Positions 1 to 5,307 of a stretch of 7,010 nt of DNA are shown piece by piece. Below the pieces are notes generated by a model, which was given only the letters and a program-made list of their open reading frames with translations, made no database searches and was not told the DNA's origin. This DNA is from Actinobacteria bacterium UBA7422 (lineage in GTDB: Bacteria > Actinomycetota > Actinomycetes > S36-B12): contig DKME01000032.1 in the NCBI GenBank assembly GCA_002469525.1, positions 3,641 to 10,650 of the forward strand. The letters run 5' to 3'. Made by a program: the position numbers and the translations under genes. The stretch's first letter is position 1. Each line of letters starts with the position of its first letter.

Positions 1-1
1 A

Positions 2-748
2 ACGTGGTCTGAGCTTTATGAGCGTTTAACCCAAGCGGGGAGATCCGTATTGGCTGTTGATCTGTTCGGCCACGGCCAGTCTGGTGCGGGCAACGGCGAT
101 TACAGTCTTGGTGCCAATGCCACGATGCTGAGAGACGTCTTGAACGTTCTGCACATTGAGCAAGTGCATTTAGTTGGACACTCCCTGGGTGGGGGTGTCA
201 GCATGCAAATGTTTTACCAGTATCCGGATCGAATCTCGTCCCTTACTTTGATCGCAAGTGGTGGCCTAGGAACTGAAGTGGGTGCGTCCTTACGGGCTGC
301 AACCCTTCCTGGATCCGAATACGTGATCCGACTGATTTCCAGACCAGAAGTGACGTCGACACTTCAACGCGCCGTTGGCGTATTGGGAGTCTTTGGTATT
401 CGCCGGCACGGTTTTGACGACAGGCTCGTTCAAACGTTGCGAGACCTGCAAGACGAGTCAAAGCTCAGTGGGTTCACGAACACGCTTCGTAGTGTGATCG
501 GCATCCGTGGCCAGCGAGTTTCGGCCTTGGAACGCTTGGCCCAAGTGAACCCAGAAACCACGTTAATTATTTGGGGTGACAGTGACCCAATGCTCCCCTC
601 AGCCCACGGGTACGCATTACACGACATGCTTCCAGGAAGTCGGATTGTGATCGTTCCCAACAGCGGTCATGACCCGCACGGTGACAACCCTGAATTGGTA
701 TACACCGAATTGCTCGCTCACATTGCCAGAACAGAAGTCACCGCTTAA
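2..748 (+). CDS. alpha/beta hydrolase, 5'-truncated by window edge
   Basis: The reading frame is open from the window edge, so the true start lies upstream; the TTG at position 50 is internal. About 248 residues are visible. The sequence shows the canonical alpha/beta-hydrolase fold marks in order: a DLFGHGQS strand-turn, the nucleophile elbow GHSLGG with the Ser codon at 182-184, a WGDSD segment carrying the likely acid Asp at 584-586, and a late NSGHDPHGDNP loop with the catalytic His at 668-670. The triad is therefore complete and the protein should be an active cytoplasmic serine hydrolase. The substrate cannot be read from sequence; esterase, lactonase, thioesterase or C-C bond hydrolase are all possible. 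It ends 31 bp before the proposed PKS start on the same strand, so co-transcription is likely, and a role in releasing or trimming the polyketide product is conceivable but unproven. Confidence 0.9.
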   Translation, partial: TWSELYERLTQAGRSVLAVDLFGHGQSGAGNGDYSLGANATMLRDVLNVLHIEQVHLVGHSLGGGVSMQMFYQYPDRISSLTLIASGGLGTEVGASLRAATLPGSEYVIRLISRPEVTSTLQRAVGVLGVFGIRRHGFDDRLVQTLRDLQDESKLSGFTNTLRSVIGIRGQRVSALERLAQVNPETTLIIWGDSDPMLPSAHGYALHDMLPGSRIVIVPNSGHDPHGDNPELVYTELLAHIARTEVTA

Positions 749-779
749 ACAATGGAAAAAGCGTTCCCTGACGGAGTGC

Positions 780-1913
780 ATGTTGCAGGTAAGTGCACTG
801 CCACTGTCGCAAGGTCCATTTGGCACCTACTATGAACCAGTGACCTACATTGCCGCCACGCATGCCGTGGTCGGCCCCTATGGGTACCCGCAGGAAGAGA
901 TCATTGAAGCGTTCACCGCGGTTGTCTCGCCCGAGGGAGCTCATCAAAAAGTAATTGAACGAATTCACCTCGCAACGGGCGTCAAGTATCGCAATCTTGC
1001 AATTCCTTTGGAGGACTACTCACAGCTCACCGACTTTGGGGTAGCCAATGACGAATTCATTCGGGTTGGTTTAGAGCTTGGGGTTGCTGCAATTTCTAGA
1101 GCGCTGTCGTCTGCAAATATTGACGCGTCTGAAGTCGACATGATCATGTCAACATCCGTCACTGGTATCGCGGCGCCTTCACTTGAAGCCAGACTTGTTC
1201 CCATGCTTGGTATGCGGGAAGACGTGAAACGAATACCGATTTTCGGGCTCGGATGCGTTGCAGGCGCTGCCGGGATCGCACGGGTGCATGATTACCTGGT
1301 TGGTCACCCAGACGAGGTTGCCGTATTGCTCTCCGTTGAATTGTGCTCACTGACTTTGCAGCGTGACGACGTCTCAATGCCCAATATTGTGGCAAGTGGT
1401 TTATTCGGTGACGGTGCTGCAGCAGTAGTCATGGTTGGTGAAAACCGTGCAGCTCGAATGGGAATTACTGGCCCCAGAGTTGTTGCTTCACGTAGTCGGT
1501 TGTACCCAGACACGGAAGACACCATGGGTTGGGATATTGGCGGGAGCGGATTCCGCATAGTACTTTCAGCAGGTGTGGCTGAGGTGATCAAGCAGTACGT
1601 GGGCGAAGACGTGAGCGACTTCCTAGGTGATCACGACTTGAAGATTCCCGACATCACTCGTTGGGTATCCCACCCTGGCGGTCCGCGAGTCCTTGAAGCG
1701 CTGGAGTCTGTGCTGGACCTGCATGACGGACAACTCGACGTTACCTGGCGATCCCTTGAAGCAATTGGAAACCTGTCCTCTTCTTCGGTGTTACATGTTT
1801 TATGTGACACGCTTTCTGGATCTGTTGACGGCGCACCTGAATCTGGAACTCCTGGAATGCTGATGGCTATGGGCCCGGGATTCTGCGCCGAGTTGGTTTT
1901 GCTGGAATGGTGA
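780..1913 (+). CDS. type III polyketide synthase (alkylresorcinol/alkylpyrone synthase-like; SrsA/AgqA-like)
   Basis: This is a chalcone-synthase-superfamily enzyme. It should prime on an acyl-CoA, extend it with malonyl-type units and cyclise the chain to a resorcinol or pyrone. With the ATG at 780 the protein has 377 residues. The catalytic triad is Cys159 (GLGCVAGA), His298 (VSHPGGP) and Asn331 (GNLSSSS). The spacings of 139 and 33 residues equal those of plant CHS (C164, H303, N336). The conserved GLFGDGAAA segment (208-216, CHS gatekeeper region) and the C-terminal MGPGF loop are present. The DTMGWDI segment resembles bacterial long-chain alkylresorcinol and alkylpyrone synthases. The start is uncertain: the frame stays open to an ATG at 669 inside the hydrolase gene, and the homologous core begins near a GTG at 840 (YIAATHAVVG). 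The ATG at 780 is preferred because a GGAG lies at 773-776, although its 3-nt spacing is short. The methyltransferase gene follows after 4 bp. Starter-unit preference cannot be told from sequence. Confidence 0.93.
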   Translation: MLQVSALPLSQGPFGTYYEPVTYIAATHAVVGPYGYPQEEIIEAFTAVVSPEGAHQKVIERIHLATGVKYRNLAIPLEDYSQLTDFGVANDEFIRVGLELGVAAISRALSSANIDASEVDMIMSTSVTGIAAPSLEARLVPMLGMREDVKRIPIFGLGCVAGAAGIARVHDYLVGHPDEVAVLLSVELCSLTLQRDDVSMPNIVASGLFGDGAAAVVMVGENRAARMGITGPRVVASRSRLYPDTEDTMGWDIGGSGFRIVLSAGVAEVIKQYVGEDVSDFLGDHDLKIPDITRWVSHPGGPRVLEALESVLDLHDGQLDVTWRSLEAIGNLSSSSVLHVLCDTLSGSVDGAPESGTPGMLMAMGPGFCAELVLLEW

Positions 1914-1917
1914 GATC

Positions 1918-2439
1918 GTGACCGCATTCGTTCTCTTCACCATACTCATTGCGCTCGTCGCGGTTGAGCGAGTTGTCGAACTTGTTGTGTCAAAGAGGAA
2001 CTTGCGTTGGAGTGCCGAACACGGGGGCGTTGAGTTTGGTCGTTCGCACTACCCGTTCATGGTCGCCTTGCATGTATTCCTGCTCGTGGGTGCGCTGGTT
2101 GAAGTGTGGGTGTGGCAGAAGCCAATTAACCCAATACTTGCTTGGACCATGTTCGCATTGGTGCTCGCCTCCCAGGTTTTGCGTTGGTGGTGCATCACAA
2201 CTTTAGGAAAGCGTTGGAATACGCTCGTTGTGATTGTTCCGGGAATGCCTCGCGTCACCGGTGGCCCTTACCGCTGGCTGAGCCACCCAAACTATGTTGC
2301 CGTTGTTATTGAGGGAATTGCGCTACCCATGGTTGGTTTTGCCTGGGTAACAGCGTTGATCTTCACCGCACTCAACCTGCCGCTGCTCACGGTGCGACTT
2401 CGTGTGGAAAACAAAGCGTTAGAGACCCTTCCGAAATGA
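1918..2439 (+). CDS. ICMT-family membrane methyltransferase (SrsB/AgqB/BpsB-like)
   Basis: This 173-residue integral membrane protein belongs to the isoprenylcysteine carboxyl methyltransferase-like family. Hydrophobic segments run at about 3-22, 44-66, 72-90 and 126-158. The SAM-binding signature of the family is visible as GPYRWLSHPNYV (116-127), followed by RLRVENKAL (160-168) near the C terminus. Relatives located directly after type III PKS genes (SrsB in Streptomyces griseus, BpsB/YpbQ in Bacillus) O-methylate alkylresorcinols or alkylpyrones. By position and family the same role is inferred here, acting at the membrane on a lipidic phenol. The GTG start lies 4 bp after the PKS stop, with GGTGAG (1909-1914) just upstream as a possible weak ribosome site. 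The stop codon overlaps the next ATG (ATGA at 2436-2439), which implies translational coupling. Prediction as protein-prenylcysteine methyltransferase is unlikely given this context. Confidence 0.9.
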   Translation: MTAFVLFTILIALVAVERVVELVVSKRNLRWSAEHGGVEFGRSHYPFMVALHVFLLVGALVEVWVWQKPINPILAWTMFALVLASQVLRWWCITTLGKRWNTLVVIVPGMPRVTGGPYRWLSHPNYVAVVIEGIALPMVGFAWVTALIFTALNLPLLTVRLRVENKALETLPK

Positions 2440-3455
2440 TTGACCTCGTTGTTGTTGGCGGTGGTCCAGTCGGACTCATGACTGCAATTCATGCTCAATT
2501 GGGTGGACTTGACGTCACCGTCGTCGAGTCTCGTCGTGGTCCAATTGATAAAGCATGCGGTGAAGGCCTTATGCCAGACGCGCTTTCGCGGCTGCATGCA
2601 GTTGGTGTTGATCCAGTGGGCCAAGATTTTTATGGAATCCGTTACATTGCGAAAGACAAGGTGGCTCAAGCTCGCTTTCGTTCCGGCCCAGGCCGCGGGG
2701 TCAGGCGTGTGACCTTGCATGCGGCATTGCTCGAGCGAGCCCATGAACTCGGCGTCGTTTTTCGTACCGAACGCGTTGATTCGATTGTCCAAGGATCAGA
2801 CTGGATTGACGTGGGCGGTTTACGTTCGCGTTATTTGGTAGGTGCGGACGGACTGCATTCAAGTGTTCGCAGGATTCTTGGTTTAGGTGAAGTTGTTGCG
2901 GGTGGGCAGCGTTTTGGGATCCGTCAACATTTCGGAATCACTCCGTGGAGTGATCTGGTGGAGGTGTACTGGCTCGACGACTCGGAAATCTATGTAACAC
3001 CAGTGAGTTCGGAGAGTGTCGGAGTTGCTGTCCTTGGTCGATCTGTTCTTAACCTTGATTCTGCTATAGCGAGGGTGCCCGAGCTGGCTGCACGACTTGA
3101 ATCGGTTCCGCGAGTGAGTGAATTACGTGGGGCTGGTCCACTACTTCAAAAAGTCAGCACGCGCTCTAATGGCCGAACATTGTTAGTGGGTGATGCATCC
3201 GGTTACATCGATGCCCTTACGGGTGAAGGATTGCGGTTGGGTTTTGCCGAGGCGCAAGCAGCAGTTGAAGCAATCCTTGCCGGTGAGCCGGAGCGTTATG
3301 AACGCGATTGGCAGAAAGTAACGAGGTCTTACCGCCTCATGACCGGTGGTTTGCTGTGGGCTTCGTCCCGCCGCGGGCTGCGACCTTTGATCGTTCCCGC
3401 TGCCCATGCCCTGCCTCGGGTTTTCAATCGGATTGTTGATTCTCTAGCTGCTTGA
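2436..3455 (+). CDS. FAD-dependent monooxygenase, geranylgeranyl-reductase-like superfamily (SrsC/AgqC-like)
   Basis: This is a 339-residue flavoprotein of the PHBH/geranylgeranyl reductase fold. It has the N-terminal dinucleotide site VVGGGPVG (6-13) with Glu31 ending the second strand to bind the FAD ribose. The GADG motif (136-139) and the late LLVGDASGYIDALTGEG block (249-265), which contacts the FAD ribityl and phosphate, follow. An ACGEGLMP segment (40-47) is the cysteine signature seen in geranylgeranyl-reductase-like members, so the family can include reductases as well as hydroxylases. From its place after a type III PKS and an ICMT-like methyltransferase, the inferred task is ring hydroxylation of the alkylresorcinol to a hydroquinone or quinone, as for SrsC. 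It starts inside the methyltransferase stop codon by a 4-bp overlap. The C terminus (about 300-339) is basic and moderately hydrophobic, which could favour membrane contact. It ends 25 bp before the convergent prenyltransferase stop. Confidence 0.9.
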   Translation: MIDLVVVGGGPVGLMTAIHAQLGGLDVTVVESRRGPIDKACGEGLMPDALSRLHAVGVDPVGQDFYGIRYIAKDKVAQARFRSGPGRGVRRVTLHAALLERAHELGVVFRTERVDSIVQGSDWIDVGGLRSRYLVGADGLHSSVRRILGLGEVVAGGQRFGIRQHFGITPWSDLVEVYWLDDSEIYVTPVSSESVGVAVLGRSVLNLDSAIARVPELAARLESVPRVSELRGAGPLLQKVSTRSNGRTLLVGDASGYIDALTGEGLRLGFAEAQAAVEAILAGEPERYERDWQKVTRSYRLMTGGLLWASSRRGLRPLIVPAAHALPRVFNRIVDSLAA

Positions 3456-3480
3456 AAGTGATATTTCTTGGTCCTGAGTA

Positions 3481-4329
3481 TCAATCCAGAGCAGTTGTGA
3501 CAACTAGCATGGCTACGTCAACTGCCACCACCGCGAGCAAGGCATTAAATACTGCCGAACGTCTTCTTGACCGCGAACCCAATAGCACAGCGATGGTGAA
3601 TGTAACGACAACTATTAGCGCGATCCATGGGTGTGTGGAGAAGCTAACGGAGGCCAAAATCCCGCTACCCAGTGCGAGAAGTAGCCAACATAAAACAATT
3701 GATCGACGATCACCGAGCCGAACAACTAGACCACCAAGCCCGGCGGCGGTGTCAGACTCTGAGTCAGGCAGCGCATTGGCTAAGTGGGCACTCACCCCAA
3801 CGATTGAGAACACAGCCACTGACCAGAGGGTCGGAGGTTGATCGTTAAAACCAAACGATAGAAACGCTGGCATTGCACCAAAGGCGAGGGCGTAGGGGAG
3901 CCAAGACCAAATGGTCCGGGAGAGTCGCACGTTGTAGAGCCAAGCCATGAGAATTGCGAAAACGTGAAATGAGCCACCGAGCCAACCCGCGACCAGCCAA
4001 CTCAGCACGATCGCGATTGTGAGTGCCACGAAGGCGGCAATCCAGAGTGAGTTTGCAGAAACATCCCGGGTCACCGTGGGTTTTGTTGTGCGCCCGACAC
4101 GGGCATCTAACGTTGAGTCGAATGCGTCATTGCTCCAACCGACTGAGAGCTGACCAATAAGAATCGTGATGAAAACAGCGAAGAGTGACCAACCGCTCCA
4201 GCCCAGACTCCAACCGAATGCACTGATTACTAGGGAAACGGCGATTGTGGGCAAAGCATGTGAAGCTTTGGTGAATGCCTTGAGTTTCCACATGAGCGCA
4301 CGGTAGGGGACTGGCTGTAAGTTACTCAA
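3481..4329 (-). CDS. UbiA-family prenyltransferase (AgqD-like)
   Basis: This 282-residue polytopic membrane protein has the two aspartate-rich motifs of UbiA enzymes. The first is NDAFDSTLD (67-75), matching NDxxDxxxD, and the second is DSESD (189-193), matching DxxxD. Together these bind Mg-diphosphate of a polyprenyl donor. Roughly eight hydrophobic segments fill the rest, as expected for the family. The acceptor cannot be read from sequence. Menaquinone, heme and chlorophyll synthases share the fold, but adjacency to an SrsABC-like set suggests the alkylhydroquinone. In Actinoplanes missouriensis AgqD, a UbiA relative encoded with such a set, O-prenylates the product (from memory). The start is uncertain: TTG at 4329 has a possible GGGAAG site nine bases upstream, while the ATG at 4293 would give 270 residues beginning MWKLKAFTK with no clear ribosome site. 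It converges on the monooxygenase gene and diverges from the DUF1185 gene. Confidence 0.88.
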   Translation of the reverse strand: MSNLQPVPYRALMWKLKAFTKASHALPTIAVSLVISAFGWSLGWSGWSLFAVFITILIGQLSVGWSNDAFDSTLDARVGRTTKPTVTRDVSANSLWIAAFVALTIAIVLSWLVAGWLGGSFHVFAILMAWLYNVRLSRTIWSWLPYALAFGAMPAFLSFGFNDQPPTLWSVAVFSIVGVSAHLANALPDSESDTAAGLGGLVVRLGDRRSIVLCWLLLALGSGILASVSFSTHPWIALIVVVTFTIAVLLGSRSRRRSAVFNALLAVVAVDVAMLVVTTALD

Positions 4330-4364
4330 TGAGGGATACTTCCCGCACCGTGATCAACATTAGA

Positions 4365-4370
4365 AAAGGA
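4365..4370 (+). promoter_or_regulatory. ribosome binding site deciding the DUF1185 start
   Basis: AAAGGA sits six bases ahead of the ATG at 4377 and matches the anti-Shine-Dalgarno tail well. The in-frame ATG at 4329 lies at the opposite gene's start and has no comparable site, so 4377 is taken as the true start. Confidence 0.7.
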
Positions 4371-4376
4371 TTTTCT

Positions 4377-4937
4377 ATGGACATTCGAACTACTTCAACA
4401 ACGCTGACACAGACGCATCGCGAAGCAAATGCAGTCGTTTCTCCACCCACCACGATCGTGACGGCAACAGCAGTTGTTGTAAACCCGCTTGCTGGACAAG
4501 GATTAGTGCAAGATCTGTCTGTCTTAGAGCAACTTGGCAACGAAGTTGCAACGCTTCTCGTTGAGTTGGCAGTTGCTGCATTAGCTTCAGCCGGAATCGA
4601 TAGCAGCGACGTTCGGGGTTACGGCAAAGGTGCGATAGTCGGAATAGATGGGGATCGCGAACACACAGCGGCTGTACTGCATCCTCGATTTGGTGCACCG
4701 GTCCGTGCAGCGATTGGCGGTGGCGCTGACATTATTCCTGGAACTAAGAAAGTTGCCGGACCTGGATCAAGCATCACCATGCCAATTGGAAATAAGGACG
4801 ACCGCTGGGTTTTTGACGACATGGATTCAGTCGAGGTTTCGCTGCCAGACGCCCCCAAGGCAAATGAAATCGTTGTGTCCCTTGCATTAAGTGTTGGTGG
4901 GCGACCACATGCAAGAGTCAAGAAGCCGACTGGTTGA
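4377..4937 (+). CDS. DUF1185 / 'amino acid synthesis' family protein (PF06684-like)
   Basis: The 186-residue product is recognised by its long conserved core from about 80 to 180. It includes GYGKGAIVGIDGDREH, the LHPRFGAPVR segment, a glycine-rich AAIGGGADIIPGTKK loop, then MPIGNKDDRWVFDDMD and NEIVVSLALSVGGRPHAR. This pattern is that of the DUF1185 family. Structural work on family members reported a variant chorismate-mutase-like fold and suggested a link to amino-acid metabolism, but no reaction is established. No signal peptide or membrane segment is seen, so it should be cytoplasmic; the first 20 or so residues are polar and Thr-rich and may be disordered. Length fits the family. It begins 47 bp from the divergently transcribed prenyltransferase and is followed by an EthD-domain gene on the same strand. 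Its TGA stop is the first three bases of a tandem repeat. Confidence 0.85.
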   Translation: MDIRTTSTTLTQTHREANAVVSPPTTIVTATAVVVNPLAGQGLVQDLSVLEQLGNEVATLLVELAVAALASAGIDSSDVRGYGKGAIVGIDGDREHTAAVLHPRFGAPVRAAIGGGADIIPGTKKVAGPGSSITMPIGNKDDRWVFDDMDSVEVSLPDAPKANEIVVSLALSVGGRPHARVKKPTG

Positions 4938-4976
4938 GATCAATTACCTGAGATCAATTACCTGAGATCAATTAAC
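4935..4976 (+). repeat. three-copy 14-bp direct tandem repeat
   Basis: The unit TGAGATCAATTACC occurs at 4935-4948, 4949-4962 and 4963-4976. The third copy differs only at its thirteenth base (A for C). Each copy contains TGA-GA-TCA, a short inverted repeat, and the first copy extends it to TTGA-GA-TCAA. The array starts exactly at the stop codon of the DUF1185 gene and ends 19 bp before the EthD start. It could be an operator array, a local slippage duplication, or both; nothing in the sequence decides. Confidence 0.95.
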
Positions 4977-4985
4977 GCACAGAAT

Positions 4986-4989
4986 GGAG
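4986..4989 (+). promoter_or_regulatory. ribosome binding site deciding the EthD start
   Basis: GGAG is followed by six bases and the ATG at 4996. An earlier in-frame ATG at 4984 overlaps this site, so it would lack its own ribosome site; 4996 is therefore preferred. Confidence 0.7.
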
Positions 4990-4995
4990 TCTAAA

Positions 4996-5307
4996 ATGTT
5001 TAAAGCCATGATCGTTCTGACGAGGAGAGAAGACCTTTCACATGCGGAGTTTGCCCAGTGGTGGTTGCAAGATCACAGTTCGATGGCTGCCGCCCTACCC
5101 GCGGTCAGAAAAGTTGTTTTCAACGAAGTGTCAGAGGGGTGTGACGAACTTGGCATTGACGGCGTTGCTGAACTCTGGTTTGACTCGCGTGAGGATTTTG
5201 AGGCTGCCTACTCCACCGAAATTGGTAAGGCCACCGCGCAAGATTCCTTAGCGCACGTCAGCTCACGTATTCGATTACTTGTTAGTGAGAACGTGATCTT
5301 GCCGTAA
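4996..5307 (+). CDS. EthD-domain protein (dimeric alpha/beta-barrel)
   Basis: The 103-residue protein matches the EthD family along its whole length: MFKAMIVLTRREDLSHAEFAQWW at the N terminus, then DH and ALPAVRKVVFNEV, then DGVAELWFDSREDFEAAY (56-72) and a short IGKATAQDSLAHV tail. Members are small ferredoxin-like proteins that dimerise; some take part in ether or polyketide-type degradation or aromatic cyclisation, and many have no known function. It has no signal peptide or membrane segment. It follows the DUF1185 gene by 58 bp on the same strand, so the pair may be co-transcribed unless the tandem repeat in the gap acts as a promoter or operator. Its final 33 bp overlap the 3' end of the convergent SDR gene. 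Substrate is unknown, and a monooxygenase of the ABM type is a less likely alternative. Confidence 0.88.
   Translation: MFKAMIVLTRREDLSHAEFAQWWLQDHSSMAAALPAVRKVVFNEVSEGCDELGIDGVAELWFDSREDFEAAYSTEIGKATAQDSLAHVSSRIRLLVSENVILP

Noticed and set aside
752..835. 27-codon frame beginning ATG between the hydrolase and PKS, a possible leader peptide
   Set aside because: It has no good ribosome site, no regulatory residue run and no attenuator-like hairpin; it overlaps the PKS start region in another frame.
2292..2792. 166-residue open frame on - strand
   Set aside because: It is antisense across the methyltransferase-monooxygenase junction, both of which have strong family motifs; its own translation resembles no domain I know.
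3456..3480. Bidirectional terminator between the convergent stops
   Set aside because: No stem of useful length or GC content followed by a T-run could be found in these 25 bases.
3452..3841. 129-residue open frame on + strand starting at TTG
   Set aside because: It lies antisense to the C-terminal half of the UbiA gene, has Ser/Thr-rich low-complexity composition and no recognisable domain; the opposite strand has clear membrane-enzyme motifs.
4935..4976. Tandem repeat as CRISPR array
   Set aside because: The units are 14 bp and directly abutting with no spacers, and no cas gene is present.
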